DNA of 64,000 nt from Mycobacterium kyorinense. GTDB taxonomy: Bacteria; Actinomycetota; Actinomycetes; Mycobacteriales; Mycobacteriaceae. Positions 44,810 to 55,874 of the stretch are shown piece by piece. The stretch's first letter is position 1, and every line of letters starts with the position of its first letter. The stretch covers positions 1 to 64,000 of the forward strand of contig NZ_LZKJ01000133.1 in NCBI RefSeq assembly GCF_001672775.1, read 5' to 3'. Both the position numbers and the translations under genes were made by a program. The notes beneath the pieces are model-generated. The model made no database searches, had not been told where the DNA came from, and saw nothing but the letters and a program-made list of their open reading frames with translations.

Positions 44810-47800
44810 TTGACTGTGACGCCGCGAGTCGGAGGTCCTCTCGAGGAGTTGTTGGAGCGCAGCGGTCGCTTCTTCACACCCGGTGACTTCTCCGCGGACC
44901 TGCGCACGGTCACCCGCCGGGGCGGCCGGGAGGCCGACGTGTTCTATCGCGACCGGTGGAGCCACGACAAGGTGGTGCGTTCGACGCACGGGGTCAACTG
45001 CACCGGGTCGTGCTCGTGGAAGATCTACGTCAAAGACGGCATCATCACCTGGGAAACGCAGCAGACCGACTACCCGTCGGTAGGCCCGGATCGGCCGGAG
45101 TACGAGCCCCGCGGCTGTCCCCGTGGCGCGTCGTTTTCCTGGTACAGCTATTCCCCGACCCGGGTGCGCTACCCGTATGCGCGCGGTGTGCTGGTCGAGA
45201 TGTTCCGGGAAGCCAAGTCTCGGCTCGGCGACCCGGTACTTGCCTGGGCCGACATCCAGGCCGATCCCGAGCGCCGTCGCCGCTACCAGCAGGCCCGCGG
45301 CAAAGGCGGGTTGGTGCGGGTCAGCTGGGCTGAAGCCACCGAGATGATCGCCGCCGCGCACGTGCACACCATCAAGGAATACGGTCCCGACCGCGTCGCC
45401 GGGTTCTCGCCGATCCCGGCGATGTCGATGGTGTCGTTCGCCGCGGGGTCGCGGTTCGTCGAGCTGCTCGGCGGTGTGATGACGTCGTTTTACGACTGGT
45501 ACGCCGACCTTCCGGTGGCTTCGCCGCAGGTGTTCGGCGACCAGACCGACGTGCCGGAATCCGGCGACTGGTGGGATGCGGCATACCTGGTGATGTGGGG
45601 CTCCAACGTCCCGATCACCCGCACCCCGGACGCGCACTGGATGGCCGAGGCGCGTTACCGCGGCACCAAAGTGGTGACGGTCAGCCCCGACTACGCCGAC
45701 AACACCAAGTTCGCCGACGAGTGGATGCCGTGCGCGGCCGGTACCGACGCGGCGCTGGCGATGGCGATGGGCCACGTGATCCTGTCCGAATGCTATGTGC
45801 AAAAACAGGTTCCGTTCTTCATCGACTATTCGCGCCGCTACACCGACTTGCCGTTCTTGATCAAGCTGGAGGAGCGCGGCGACACGCTGGTGCCGGGCAA
45901 GAACCTGACGGCCGCCGATATCGGTCAGCATGTCGAAAACTCAGCGTTCAAACCGGTTTTGCTCGACGAGGTCACCGACACCGTCGTCGTGCCGCACGGG
46001 TCGCTGGGTTTCCGCTATGGCGAAGAGGGCGTCGGCAAGTGGAATCTCGACCTCGGTGACGTGGTGCCGGCCCTGAGCGTGGATCGTCCACACGCTCTGA
46101 ACGGTGATCGCACCAGCGCGCTGGTCTCACTGCCCAGTTTTGACACCACCGACGGCCACGGTGAGATGGTGGCGCGCGGCGTGCCGGTGCGACGGGTGGG
46201 AAACCACCTGGTGTGCACGGTCTTTGACCTGATGCTGGCCCACTACGCGGTGGCACGGCCGGGACTGCCGGGAGAATGGCCGACCGGCTACGACGACGCC
46301 ACCATCCAGAACACGCCGGCCTGGCAGGAGCCGATCACTGGGGTGTCGGCCGCGCAGGCTGTTCGGGTCGCCCGTGAATTCGCGCGCAGCGCAGAGGAAT
46401 CCGGTGGACGCTCGATGATCATCATGGGCGGCGGCATCTGCCACTGGTTCCACAGTGACGCCATCTACCGATCCGTGCTGGCGCTGCTGATGCTGACCGG
46501 GTCGATGGGACGCAACGGCGGTGGCTGGGCCCACTATGTCGGCCAGGAGAAGGTGCGTCCGCTGACCGGCTGGCAGACGATGGCGATGGCCACCGACTGG
46601 TCGCGCCCGCCGCGACAGGTGCCCGGCGCCTCCTACTGGTATGCCCACACCGACCAATGGCGTTACGACAACTACGGCGCCGACAAACTGTCCAGCCCCG
46701 TGGGCCGGGGCCGATTCGCCGACAAGCACACGATGGACGTGTTGAGCTCGGCGACGGCGATGGGCTGGAGCCCGTTCTACCCGCAGTTCGACCGGTCCAG
46801 CCTCGACGTCGCCGACGAAGCACGGGCCGCCGGGAAGGATCCCGGCGAGTACGTGGCCGAGCAGCTGGCCCAGCGGAAGCTGAAGCTCTCGGTCACCGAC
46901 CCGGACAATCCGGTGAACTGGCCACGGGTGCTCACCGTGTGGCGGGCCAACCTGATCGGCTCGTCGGGTAAGGGCGGCGAGTACTTCCTGCGCCACCTGC
47001 TGGGCACCGACTCCAACGTGCTGGCCGATGCGCCGAGCGACGACATCCCCGAGGGCAAGCTCGACCTGATGATGTCGATCGACTTCCGGATGACGTCGAC
47101 AACGCTGGTCTCCGACGTGGTGCTGCCGGCGGCCACCTGGTACGAGAAGGCCGACATATCCAGCACCGACATGCACCCCTACGTGCATGCTTTCAGTGCC
47201 GCGGTCGACCCGCCATGGGAAACCCGCAGCGACTACGACGCTTTCGGCGCAATCGCCCGCACCTTCAGCACGCTGGCCAAGCGGCATCTGGGCACCCGCA
47301 GCGACGTGGTGCTCACCGCACTGCAGCATGACACCGCGGACGCGATGGCCTATCCCGATGGCACCGAACGTGATTGGCTGCAAACCGGTGAGACGCCGGT
47401 ACCGGGCAAGACCATGGGCAAGCTCACGGTGGTGGAGCGCGACTACACCGCGATCTACGACAAGTGGACGACGCTGGGCCCGCTGGTCGACAAGTTCGGC
47501 TTGACGGTGAAGGGATACACCGTGCATCCCTTCGAGGAGGTCAAGCAACTGGCCGCCAAATTCGGTGTGATGAATTCCGGTGCGGGAGCGGGCCGTCCGG
47601 CGATCACCAAAGCCGATCGGATGGTCGACGTGATCCTGGCGCTGTCTGGGACATCCAATGGCCGGCTCGCCGTCGAGGGCTTCCGGGAACTGGAGAAGCG
47701 CACCGGCCAGCAGTTGGCCCACTTGGCCGAAGGCAGCGAGGAGCGCCGAATCACCTACGCCGACACGCAGGCCCGTCCCGTCCCGGTGATCACCAGCCCG

Positions 47801-48478
47801 GAGTGGTCCGGCAGCGAGACCGGCGGCCGTCGCTACGCGCCGTTCACGATCAACATCGAACACCTCAAGCCGTTCCACACGCTGACCGGGCGGATGCACT
47901 TCTATCTGGCGCATGACTGGATCGAGGAGCTGGGCGAGCATTTGCCGGTGTACCGCCCGCCGCTGGACATGGCGCGGCTGTTCGGCGCCCCCGAGCTCGG
48001 CCCGACGGATGATGGCATCGGCCTGACCGTGCGGTATCTGACCCCGCACTCCAAGTGGTCGTTCCATTCGACGTATCAGGACAACCTGTACATGCTGTCG
48101 CTGTCGCGCGGTGGCCCAACCATGTGGATGAGTCCGGCTGACGCAGCCAAAATCAGTGTGCGGGACAATGATTGGGTCGAGGCGGTCAACGCCAACGGTG
48201 TCTTCGTGTGCCGCGCGATCGTGTCGCACCGGATGCCCGACGGCGTGGTGTTCGTCTACCACGTGCAGGAACGCACCGTCGACGTTCCGCGCACCGAGAC
48301 CACCGGCAAGCGTGGCGGTAACCACAACGCGCTGACTCGGGTGCGAATCAAGGCGAGTCATCTGGCCGGCGGCTACGGCCAGCATGCGTTCGCGTTCAAC
48401 TACCTGGGCCCGACCGGCAACCAGCGCGACGAGGTGACCGTGGTGCGCCGACGCAGCCAGGAGGTGAAGTACCAGTGA
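44810..48478 (+). CDS. narG: Respiratory nitrate reductase alpha subunit
   Basis: A 1222-residue molybdopterin-guanine-dinucleotide enzyme reducing nitrate to nitrite. The FS0 cluster ligands are His60, Cys64, Cys68 and Cys103 (STHGVNCTGSCSW; PRGCPRG). Other landmarks are GDWWDAAYLVMWGSNVPITR, MIIMGGGICHWFHSD, LTGSMGRNGGGWAHYVGQEK and the C-terminal TGNQRDEVTVVRRRSQEVKY. H37Rv NarG is 1232 residues; the ten-residue difference is a missing loop before DIPEGKLDLMM. TTG start, GTGA overlap into narH. Confidence 0.96.
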   Translation: MTVTPRVGGPLEELLERSGRFFTPGDFSADLRTVTRRGGREADVFYRDRWSHDKVVRSTHGVNCTGSCSWKIYVKDGIITWETQQTDYPSVGPDRPEYEPRGCPRGASFSWYSYSPTRVRYPYARGVLVEMFREAKSRLGDPVLAWADIQADPERRRRYQQARGKGGLVRVSWAEATEMIAAAHVHTIKEYGPDRVAGFSPIPAMSMVSFAAGSRFVELLGGVMTSFYDWYADLPVASPQVFGDQTDVPESGDWWDAAYLVMWGSNVPITRTPDAHWMAEARYRGTKVVTVSPDYADNTKFADEWMPCAAGTDAALAMAMGHVILSECYVQKQVPFFIDYSRRYTDLPFLIKLEERGDTLVPGKNLTAADIGQHVENSAFKPVLLDEVTDTVVVPHGSLGFRYGEEGVGKWNLDLGDVVPALSVDRPHALNGDRTSALVSLPSFDTTDGHGEMVARGVPVRRVGNHLVCTVFDLMLAHYAVARPGLPGEWPTGYDDATIQNTPAWQEPITGVSAAQAVRVAREFARSAEESGGRSMIIMGGGICHWFHSDAIYRSVLALLMLTGSMGRNGGGWAHYVGQEKVRPLTGWQTMAMATDWSRPPRQVPGASYWYAHTDQWRYDNYGADKLSSPVGRGRFADKHTMDVLSSATAMGWSPFYPQFDRSSLDVADEARAAGKDPGEYVAEQLAQRKLKLSVTDPDNPVNWPRVLTVWRANLIGSSGKGGEYFLRHLLGTDSNVLADAPSDDIPEGKLDLMMSIDFRMTSTTLVSDVVLPAATWYEKADISSTDMHPYVHAFSAAVDPPWETRSDYDAFGAIARTFSTLAKRHLGTRSDVVLTALQHDTADAMAYPDGTERDWLQTGETPVPGKTMGKLTVVERDYTAIYDKWTTLGPLVDKFGLTVKGYTVHPFEEVKQLAAKFGVMNSGAGAGRPAITKADRMVDVILALSGTSNGRLAVEGFRELEKRTGQQLAHLAEGSEERRITYADTQARPVPVITSPEWSGSETGGRRYAPFTINIEHLKPFHTLTGRMHFYLAHDWIEELGEHLPVYRPPLDMARLFGAPELGPTDDGIGLTVRYLTPHSKWSFHSTYQDNLYMLSLSRGGPTMWMSPADAAKISVRDNDWVEAVNANGVFVCRAIVSHRMPDGVVFVYHVQERTVDVPRTETTGKRGGNHNALTRVRIKASHLAGGYGQHAFAFNYLGPTGNQRDEVTVVRRRSQEVKYQ

Positions 48479-50088
48479 AGGTAATGGCGCAGATGGCGAT
48501 GGTGATGAACCTCGACAAATGCATTGGCTGCCATACCTGTTCGGTGACCTGTAAGCAGGCCTGGACGAACCGATCCGGCACCGAATACGTCTGGTTCAAC
48601 AACGTCGAAACCCGCCCCGGCGTGGGCTACCCCCGCACGTATGAGGATCAGGACCGCTGGCGCGGCGGCTGGATCCGCGACAAGAAGGGCCGGCTGCGGC
48701 TACGCGACGGCGGCCGCATTCACAAGCTGTTGCGGATCTTCGCCAACCCGAAACTGCCCGGCATCGGCGACTACTACGAGCCGTGGACCTACGACTACGA
48801 AAACCTCACGTCGGCGCCGCTGGGCGACACCTTCCCGGTTGCGCAACCGCGCAGCCAGATCAGCGGCGAACCGATGAAGATCGAGTGGGGCGTCAACTGG
48901 GACGACAACCTCGCCGGCTCAACGGAAACGCTGCGCGACGACCCGGTGCTGAAGAAGGTCAGCGACGAGATCAAGCTCAAGCTCGAAGAAACCTTCATGT
49001 TCTACCTGCCGCGGATCTGCGAGCACTGCCTCAACCCGTCGTGCGTGGCGTCCTGCCCGTCGGGCGCGATGTACAAGCGCAGCGAGGACGGCATCGTGCT
49101 GGTCGACCAGGACCGCTGCCGCGGCTGGCGGATGTGCGTGTCGGGATGCCCCTACAAGAAGGTGTATTTCAACCACAAGACAGGCAAGGCCGAAAAGTGC
49201 ACGTTCTGCTATCCGCGCATCGAGGTCGGGTTGCCCACGATCTGCTCGGAAACCTGCGTGGGGCGGCTGCGCTATCTGGGGCTGGTGCTCTACGACGCCG
49301 ACCGGGTGCTGGAGGCGGCGTCGGTGGAGCGGGATACCGATCTCTACGAGGCGCAGCGGCGAATCCTGCTGGACCCCAACGATCCCGAGGTCATCACCGC
49401 TGCGCGCAGCGAAGGTATCTCCGACGAGTGGATCGAGGCCGCGCAGCGGTCGCCGATTTACGCGCTGATCAACACCTACAAGGTGGCGCTGCCGTTGCAT
49501 CCGGAATACCGCACCATGCCGATGGTGTGGTACATCCCGCCGCTGTCTCCGGTGGTCGATGCCGTCAGCCGCGACGGACACGACGGCGAAGACGTCGGCA
49601 ACCTGTTCGGCGCTATCGAAGCGCTGCGCATCCCGATTCAGTACCTGGCCGAGCTGTTCACCGCCGGCGACACCCAAGTCGTCGACGAGGTGCTGCAGCG
49701 GCTGGCCGCGATGCGGTCCTATATGCGTGACATCAATCTCGGACGCGAGACCCAGCCCCACATCCCGGCGGCAGTCGGGATGACCGAGGAACAGATCTAC
49801 GAAATGTATCGGCTGCTGGCCATCGCGAAATACGAAGAACGCTATGTGATCCCGACCGCCTACACCGGCGACATCCCCGCGGCGGCGCACGACATGGAAT
49901 GTTCGTTGTCGGGTGACGGCGGCCCGGGAATGTACGAGGGCGGTCCGTTCGCCCAACCCGGCGATGGCCCGGTGCCCGTCGCGGTGGAATCGTTCCATGC
50001 AACGCGTCCGCGATCGCAGGTGAACCTGCTGAATTGGGACGGCAAAGATGCGTCGCCGCAACTGTTCCCCGAAGAGCAGAAGCAATGA
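48475..50088 (+). CDS. narH: Respiratory nitrate reductase beta subunit
   Basis: A 537-residue iron-sulfur protein that carries electrons from NarI to NarG. Four Cys clusters: C16-x2-C19-x2-C22-x3-C26 (CIGCHTCSVTC), CEHCLNPSCVASCP, CRGWRMCVSGCP (Trp replacing one Cys, giving the [3Fe-4S] centre) and CTFCYPRIEVGLPTICSETC. GTG start overlaps the narG stop; ATGA overlap with narJ. Cytoplasmic face of the membrane complex. Confidence 0.97.
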   Translation: MKVMAQMAMVMNLDKCIGCHTCSVTCKQAWTNRSGTEYVWFNNVETRPGVGYPRTYEDQDRWRGGWIRDKKGRLRLRDGGRIHKLLRIFANPKLPGIGDYYEPWTYDYENLTSAPLGDTFPVAQPRSQISGEPMKIEWGVNWDDNLAGSTETLRDDPVLKKVSDEIKLKLEETFMFYLPRICEHCLNPSCVASCPSGAMYKRSEDGIVLVDQDRCRGWRMCVSGCPYKKVYFNHKTGKAEKCTFCYPRIEVGLPTICSETCVGRLRYLGLVLYDADRVLEAASVERDTDLYEAQRRILLDPNDPEVITAARSEGISDEWIEAAQRSPIYALINTYKVALPLHPEYRTMPMVWYIPPLSPVVDAVSRDGHDGEDVGNLFGAIEALRIPIQYLAELFTAGDTQVVDEVLQRLAAMRSYMRDINLGRETQPHIPAAVGMTEEQIYEMYRLLAIAKYEERYVIPTAYTGDIPAAAHDMECSLSGDGGPGMYEGGPFAQPGDGPVPVAVESFHATRPRSQVNLLNWDGKDASPQLFPEEQKQ

Positions 50089-50738
50089 AGCTGCTGACCA
50101 GATCACGCGGGCCGGCTCTTACCGATCGATTGATCTGGCAGGCGGCCTCGCTGCTGCTGGCCTATCCCGACGAACAGCGCGACGAGCGCCTCGACACCGC
50201 TGAGGCGCTGCTGGGCCATGTCGACGGGACCGCGGCGCAGTTGCTGAGGCGCACCGTCGCGGCGTTGCGAGCCACCGATGCGTTGACCGCGGCCACCGAG
50301 TACGTCGAAACCTTTGATATGCGCCGACGTTCGACGATGTACCTGACGTACTGGACCGCCGGAGACACCCGCAACCGCGGCCGCGAAATGCTGGCGTTCG
50401 CCAGCGCCTACCGGCAGTCGGGGGTGGAGCCGCCGCGCAGCGAGGCCCCCGACCACCTGCCGGTCGTGCTCGAATTCGCCGCCACCGTCGACCCCGAAGC
50501 AGGCCGCCGGCTGCTAATCGAGCACCGGATACCGATCGACGTGCTGTTGGGCGCGTTGACCCGCGCGCAGTCCCCGTACGCCCACGCCGTCGCCGCGGTG
50601 TGTGAAACGCTGCCGCCGGTCACCGACCAGGAAGTGCAGCGGGCGCACCGGCTGGCCGAAGCGGGACCGCCCGCCGAATCCGTTGGACTGCAACCCTTCA
50701 CATTGACCGTGCCACCGCGACGCGAAGGAGGCGGCTGA
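50085..50738 (+). CDS. narJ: Nitrate reductase assembly chaperone
   Basis: A 217-residue helical protein of the NarJ/TorD class needed to insert the molybdenum cofactor into NarG; not part of the mature enzyme. Typical stretches are LIWQAASLLLAYPDEQRDER, YLTYWTAGDTRNRGREML and PPRSEAPDHLPVVLEFAATV. The ATG overlaps the narH stop (ATGA). It ends with a GAAGGAGGC sequence that serves as the ribosome-binding site for narI. Confidence 0.95.
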   Translation: MKLLTRSRGPALTDRLIWQAASLLLAYPDEQRDERLDTAEALLGHVDGTAAQLLRRTVAALRATDALTAATEYVETFDMRRRSTMYLTYWTAGDTRNRGREMLAFASAYRQSGVEPPRSEAPDHLPVVLEFAATVDPEAGRRLLIEHRIPIDVLLGALTRAQSPYAHAVAAVCETLPPVTDQEVQRAHRLAEAGPPAESVGLQPFTLTVPPRREGGG

Positions 50739-50739
50739 G

Positions 50740-51495
50740 TTGGACCGCGCCGCAATTTTCTGGGACATCTCGCCGTATGTCACCTTGGCGATCCTGATCG
50801 TGGGCACCTGGTGGCGCTACCGCTATGACAAGTTCGGCTGGACGTCACGCTCGTCGCAGCTCTACGAGTCGCGGCTGCTGCAGATCGCCAGCCCGATCTT
50901 TCATTTCGGCATCCTGACGGTTTTCGCCGGGCACGTCATCGGTTTGGTCGTCCCGCCGACGGCAACCAAAGCATTGGGGGTCGGCGAGGAGACCTACCAC
51001 GTCCAGGCGGTCGTATTCGGGCTTATCGCCGGGCTGTCGACATTGGCCGGCATCGGGCTGCTCATCTACCGCCGCACCACCCGCGGGCCGGTGCGGATGG
51101 CCACCGCCCGCAGCGACAAAGTGATGTACGTGGTGCTGATGCTGGCCCTCGTCGTCGGCTTGTACTGCACCTTGCAGGGCACCGGAATCGAAGGCCATGC
51201 CCACGTGTACCACTACCGCAACACCGTCGGCGTATGGTTCCGCGGCATCTTCATCTTCCGGCCGGGCGGAGAGAACATGGTCGGCGCACCGCTGGACTAC
51301 CAACTGCACGCAGCCATCGGGATGGTGCTGTTCTGTTTGTGGCCGTTCACCCGATTGGTCCACGCGTTCAGCGCACCGATCGGATATTTGTTCCGGCCCT
51401 ACGTGGTCTACCGCAGCCGCGACGCGGTTCGCACCCGCGACGCGGGCGACAAGAACGAACTGGTGGGGTCGGCGCCCCGTCGCCGCGGCTGGTAG
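50740..51495 (+). CDS. narI: Nitrate reductase gamma subunit (cytochrome b)
   Basis: A 251-residue di-heme membrane subunit that takes electrons from menaquinol. Five membrane segments; heme-ligand histidines in PIFHFGILTVFAGHVIGL and YQLHAAIGMVLFCLWPFTRL with VHAFS. TTG start directly after the narJ stop with GAAGGAGG upstream. C-terminus is a charged cytoplasmic tail. Confidence 0.95.
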   Translation: MDRAAIFWDISPYVTLAILIVGTWWRYRYDKFGWTSRSSQLYESRLLQIASPIFHFGILTVFAGHVIGLVVPPTATKALGVGEETYHVQAVVFGLIAGLSTLAGIGLLIYRRTTRGPVRMATARSDKVMYVVLMLALVVGLYCTLQGTGIEGHAHVYHYRNTVGVWFRGIFIFRPGGENMVGAPLDYQLHAAIGMVLFCLWPFTRLVHAFSAPIGYLFRPYVVYRSRDAVRTRDAGDKNELVGSAPRRRGW

Positions 51496-51513
51496 GCCGA
51501 CGATCGTCATATC

Positions 51514-51909
51514 GTGGCAGACATGGGTCTGCCCGATGACGTCTACGCACGGTTGTTGCGGCTGCGGACCGATTTGCGCCGCTTCGAGCGGTGGAGCGCC
51601 GAGCAGGCCCGCGCGGCCGGTCTGACGCCCATGCAGCACCAGTTGCTGCTCGCCATCCGTGGACACGCCGACCGCCGTGGACCCACGATCGGGGAAGTCG
51701 CCGATTACCTGCTGCTCCGCCATCACAGCGCCGGCGAACTGACCCAGCGAGCCGAGGCCGCGGGGCTGGTCCGGCGCGTCCGCGACAGCGACGATCACCG
51801 GGTGATCCGGCTACAGCTGACCGACGCGGGCTCCGGTCGGCTGGAAGCGCTGACCGCGATACACCTCGAAGAGCTGGAACGGCTCAGCATCGCCTCGCTG
51901 GGGCGCTGA
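51514..51909 (+). CDS. MarR-family regulator next to narI
   Basis: A 131-residue winged-helix protein: MQHQLLLAIRGHADRRGPTI, GEVADYLLLRHHSAGELTQR (recognition helix) and the wing RVRDSDDHRVIRLQLTD. GTG start (ATG three codons later is possible), 18 bp after narI, so it may be read with the nar operon. In H37Rv narI is followed directly by typA, so this gene is extra. Target and ligand are unknown. Confidence 0.88.
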   Translation: MADMGLPDDVYARLLRLRTDLRRFERWSAEQARAAGLTPMQHQLLLAIRGHADRRGPTIGEVADYLLLRHHSAGELTQRAEAAGLVRRVRDSDDHRVIRLQLTDAGSGRLEALTAIHLEELERLSIASLGR

Positions 51910-51991
51910 GCGCTCGAAACCGCGGTGACGGGGGCCACAGGCTGGGCTGCTCGATTTCCGCCAGCGGCCCCCACACTGCCAGAATCACCCG

Positions 51992-53881
51992 GTGCAGTTC
52001 CGTAACGTCGCCATCGTCGCGCACGTCGACCACGGCAAAACCACGCTGGTCGACGCGATGCTGCGGCAGTCCGGCGCGCTGCACGAACGCGGCGACGATG
52101 CCAAAGACCGCATCATGGATACCGGCGACCTGGAGCGGGAAAAGGGCATCACGATCCTGGCCAAGAACACCGCCGTGCACCGCCATCACAGCGACGGCAG
52201 CGTCACCGTGATCAACGTCATCGACACGCCGGGCCACGCGGACTTCGGCGGCGAGGTCGAACGCGGGCTGTCGATGGTCGACGGCGTGCTGCTGTTGGTC
52301 GACGCGTCGGAGGGGCCGCTGCCGCAGACCCGCTTCGTGCTGCGCAAGGCGCTGGCCGCGCACCTGCCGGTGATCCTCGTCGTCAACAAAACCGACCGGC
52401 CCGACGCGCGCATCGCCGAAGTCGTCGACGCCAGCCACGACCTGCTGCTCGACGTCGCCGCCGATTTGGACGACGAAGCCGCCAAGGCCGCCGAAGAAGC
52501 CCTCGGCTTGCCGACGCTGTATGCGTCCGGCCGTGCCGGGGTGGCCAGCACGGTGCAACCCGACGACGGCCAGGTACCCGACGGCGACAACCTCGACCCG
52601 CTGTTCGACGTTCTGCTGCAACACATTCCACCACCCACCGGCAACCCGGATGCCCCGCTGCAGGCGCTGGTGACCAACCTCGACGCGTCGGCGTTCTTGG
52701 GCCGGCTCGCGCTGATCCGGATCTACAACGGCCGGCTACGCAAGGGCCACCAGGTGGCGTGGCTGCGCGAGGTCGACGGTGAGCCCGTCGTCGCGTCCGC
52801 GAAGATCACCGAGCTGCTGGCCACCGAGGGCGTCGAGCGGTCACCGACCGAGGAAGCCACCGCGGGCGATATCGTCGCGGTTGCCGGCATCCCGGAGATC
52901 ATGATCGGCGATACCCTGGCCGACCCCGCGAACCCTATTGCGCTGCCGCGGATTACCGTCGACGAGCCGGCGATCTCGGTGACCGTCGGCACCAACACCT
53001 CGCCGTTGGCGGGCAAGGTGGCCGGGCACAAGCTGACCGCGCGGATGGTCAAATCGCGGCTGGACACCGAGCTGGTCGGCAATGTGTCGATCCGGGTGCT
53101 CGACATCGGCCGGCCCGACGCCTGGGAAGTCCAGGGCCGCGGCGAGTTGGCGCTGGCGGTGCTGGTCGAGCAGATGCGCCGAGAGGGTTTCGAGCTGACC
53201 GTCGGCAAGCCCCAGGTGGTGACCAAAACCATCGACGGCAAACTGCACGAGCCGTTCGAGGCGCTCACCGTCGATTGCCCCGAAGAGTACGTCGGCGCGA
53301 TCACCCAGTTGATGGCGGCCCGTAAGGGGCGGATGGCCGAGATGGCCAACCACGCAACCGGTTGGGTGCGAATGGATTTCGTGGTCCCCAGCCGCGGCCT
53401 GATCGGGTGGCGCACCGATTTCCTCACCGAGACCCGCGGCACCGGCATCGGCAACGCGGTGTTCGACGGCTACAAGCCGTGGGCCGGTGAGATCCGGTCC
53501 CGGCACACCGGCTCACTGGTCTCCGACCGGTCCGGGGTCATCACCCCGTTCGCGTTGATTCAGCTGGCCGATCGCGGGCAGTTCTTCGTCGAACCCGGAC
53601 AGGACACCTACGAGGGCATGGTTGTCGGCATCAACCCGCGCGCCGAGGATCTCGACATCAACGTCACCCGGGAGAAGAAGCTCACCAACATGCGGTCGTC
53701 GACCGCCGACGTGATCGAAACGCTGGCCAAGCCCATCGAACTCGACCTCGAGCAGGCCATGGAGTTCTGTGCGAGCGACGAGTGCGTCGAGGTGACGCCG
53801 GAGGTGGTGCGGGTGCGCAAGGTGGAACTCGACGCCACCAGCCGGGCCCGCAGCCGCGCCCGCGCCAAGGCCCGGGCCTGA
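51992..53881 (+). CDS. typA: Ribosome-associated GTPase TypA/BipA
   Basis: A 629-residue translational GTPase. G1 is AHVDHGKTT (10-18), G2 KGITI, G3 DTPGHAD, G4 NKTD; then EF-G-like domains and the TypA-specific C-terminal region ([39 protein letters not shown]). It binds 70S ribosomes under stress or low temperature. The tail is an Arg/Ala repeat. GTG start gives [15 protein letters not shown]. Confidence 0.96.
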   Translation: MQFRNVAIVAHVDHGKTTLVDAMLRQSGALHERGDDAKDRIMDTGDLEREKGITILAKNTAVHRHHSDGSVTVINVIDTPGHADFGGEVERGLSMVDGVLLLVDASEGPLPQTRFVLRKALAAHLPVILVVNKTDRPDARIAEVVDASHDLLLDVAADLDDEAAKAAEEALGLPTLYASGRAGVASTVQPDDGQVPDGDNLDPLFDVLLQHIPPPTGNPDAPLQALVTNLDASAFLGRLALIRIYNGRLRKGHQVAWLREVDGEPVVASAKITELLATEGVERSPTEEATAGDIVAVAGIPEIMIGDTLADPANPIALPRITVDEPAISVTVGTNTSPLAGKVAGHKLTARMVKSRLDTELVGNVSIRVLDIGRPDAWEVQGRGELALAVLVEQMRREGFELTVGKPQVVTKTIDGKLHEPFEALTVDCPEEYVGAITQLMAARKGRMAEMANHATGWVRMDFVVPSRGLIGWRTDFLTETRGTGIGNAVFDGYKPWAGEIRSRHTGSLVSDRSGVITPFALIQLADRGQFFVEPGQDTYEGMVVGINPRAEDLDINVTREKKLTNMRSSTADVIETLAKPIELDLEQAMEFCASDECVEVTPEVVRVRKVELDATSRARSRARAKARA

Positions 53882-53975
53882 CCGTCAATCGTCGCCGAAC
53901 GTGAAGTCATTGCGAAGAATCGCCGGGAATCTCGCAGCAGCTTCACGCGCGGCGCAAGCCGATACCCTGTTGGGC

Positions 53976-55859
53976 GTGCCGAAACCAGCCCGTCGCGCCC
54001 GCCTGGCGATCGCCGCGCTGGTAATCGTGCTGGCCAGCTGCACCGTGAGCCCACCGCCGGCGCCGCAGAGCACCGAGACGTCGAAGAGCGCTTTGCCGCC
54101 GCCCCCGCGCGTCACGCAGATCATCATGGGTATCGACTCGATCGGCGCGGGGTTCAACCCGCACCTGCTGTCGGATCTGTCGGCGGTCAACGCCGCGATC
54201 AGCGCACTGGTACTGCCGAGTGCCTTTCGGCCGGTGCCCGACCCCAACACCCCGACCGGGTCGCGCTGGGAGATGGATCCGACGCTGCTGGTGTCGGCCG
54301 AGGTGACCAGCGAAGACCCCTTCACCGTCACCTACAAGATCCGGCCGGAGGCACAGTGGACCGATAACGCGCCGATTGCCGCCGACGACTTCTGGTATCT
54401 GTGGCGGCAGATGGTCGGCCAGCCCGGTGTGGTGGATCCGGCCGGCTACGACCTGATCACCGGTGTGCAGTCGATCTACGGCGGCAAGCAGGCCGTCGTC
54501 ACGTTCGCCCAGCCGTATCCGGCGTGGAAGGAGTTGTTCAGCAACATCCTGCCCGCCCACATCGTCAAGGATGTGCCAGGCGGCTTCCCGGCCGGGCTGG
54601 TACGCGCGCTACCGGTGACCGGCGGCCAGTTCCGGGTGGAAACCATCGATCCGCAGCGCGACGAGATCCTGCTCGCCCGCAACGACCGCTATTGGGGGCC
54701 GCCGGCCAAACCCGACCTGATCCTGTTCCGGCGGGCCGGTGCGCCCGCTGCGCTGGCCGACTCCATCCGCAACGGCGACACGCAGGTGGCTCAGGTGCAC
54801 GGCGGGTCGGCGGCGTTCGCGCAACTGTCGGCGATCCCGGATGTGCGGACCGCCCGGATCGTGACGCCGCGCGTCATGCAGCTCACGTTGCGCGCCAATG
54901 TGCCCAAGCTGGCCGATTCCCAAGTGCGCAAGGCGATTCTGGGCCTGCTCGACGTCGACCTGCTGGCCGCGGTGGGGGCCGGCAGCGACAACACCGTCAC
55001 CCTGGATCAGGCGCAGATCCGCTCGCCCAGCGACCCCGGCTACGTGCCGACGGCGCCGCCGGCAATGAGCAATGCCGCGGCGTTGGGGCTGCTGCAGAGC
55101 GCCGGGTACCAGATCGAAAGCGACGCGTCAGCGGCCGTGCCGCCGCCGGACGCGGATTCGCCGACCACACCGCTGAGCGCCGGGCCGCCGGAGGTCACCC
55201 GCGGCCGGGTCAGCAAGGACGGCAAGCAGCTGTCACTGGTTATCGGGGTGGCCTCCAACGACCCGACGTCGGTGGCCGTGGCCAACACCGCCGCCGACCA
55301 GCTACGCAACGTCGGCATCGCCGCGACGGTGCTGGGGCTGGATCCGGTGGCGCTCTACCGCGAGGCGTTGGTCGACAACCGGGTGGACGCCATTGTCGGG
55401 TGGCGTCAGGCCGGCGGGAATTTGGCGACGCTGCTGGCCTCGCGGTATGGCTGCCCTGCCCTGGAGGCGACGGCGGTGTCGACTGCGGCGGCGCCGACGG
55501 CCAACGCTGACGAGTCCACGACAGCCAAGGCGGCGCCGGGGACCCCGACGCCGACGCCGACGACACCGAGTCGGGCGCCGGAGCCGGGCGCACTGGTGCA
55601 GGCGCCGTCGAACATCACCGGGATCTGCGACCGCAGCATCCAGTCCAACATCGACGCCGCGCTCAACGGCACCAAGAACATCAACGACGTGATCAATGCG
55701 GTCGAGCCGCGGCTGTGGAACATGTCTGCGGTGCTGCCGATCCTTCAGGACACCACGATCGTCGCAGCCGGACCCAGCGTGCAAAACGTGAGCCTGTCCG
55801 GTTCGGTGCCGGTGGGAATCGTCGGCGACGCCGGCGAGTGGGTGAAAAAACCCCAATAA
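53976..55859 (+). CDS. lpqW: Lipoprotein LpqW
   Basis: A 627-residue lipoprotein of the solute-binding (family 5, OppA-like) fold. The GTG start precedes a signal peptide ending in the lipobox VLASC, so the mature protein starts at Cys. '[20 protein letters not shown]' and '[17 protein letters not shown]' are typical of the fold. A Pro/Thr-rich linker lies near residue 525. In M. tuberculosis and M. smegmatis LpqW (Rv1166) controls the flow of PIM into lipomannan and interacts genetically with PimE, which is also in this window. Confidence 0.92.
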   Translation: MPKPARRARLAIAALVIVLASCTVSPPPAPQSTETSKSALPPPPRVTQIIMGIDSIGAGFNPHLLSDLSAVNAAISALVLPSAFRPVPDPNTPTGSRWEMDPTLLVSAEVTSEDPFTVTYKIRPEAQWTDNAPIAADDFWYLWRQMVGQPGVVDPAGYDLITGVQSIYGGKQAVVTFAQPYPAWKELFSNILPAHIVKDVPGGFPAGLVRALPVTGGQFRVETIDPQRDEILLARNDRYWGPPAKPDLILFRRAGAPAALADSIRNGDTQVAQVHGGSAAFAQLSAIPDVRTARIVTPRVMQLTLRANVPKLADSQVRKAILGLLDVDLLAAVGAGSDNTVTLDQAQIRSPSDPGYVPTAPPAMSNAAALGLLQSAGYQIESDASAAVPPPDADSPTTPLSAGPPEVTRGRVSKDGKQLSLVIGVASNDPTSVAVANTAADQLRNVGIAATVLGLDPVALYREALVDNRVDAIVGWRQAGGNLATLLASRYGCPALEATAVSTAAAPTANADESTTAKAAPGTPTPTPTTPSRAPEPGALVQAPSNITGICDRSIQSNIDAALNGTKNINDVINAVEPRLWNMSAVLPILQDTTIVAAGPSVQNVSLSGSVPVGIVGDAGEWVKKPQ

Positions 55860-55874
55860 TCCTGTACCACAGGG

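Noticed and set aside
46127..48385. A 752-codon minus-strand open frame over narG
   Set aside because: Shadow of narG in high-GC DNA; no motif, and narG itself is unmistakable.
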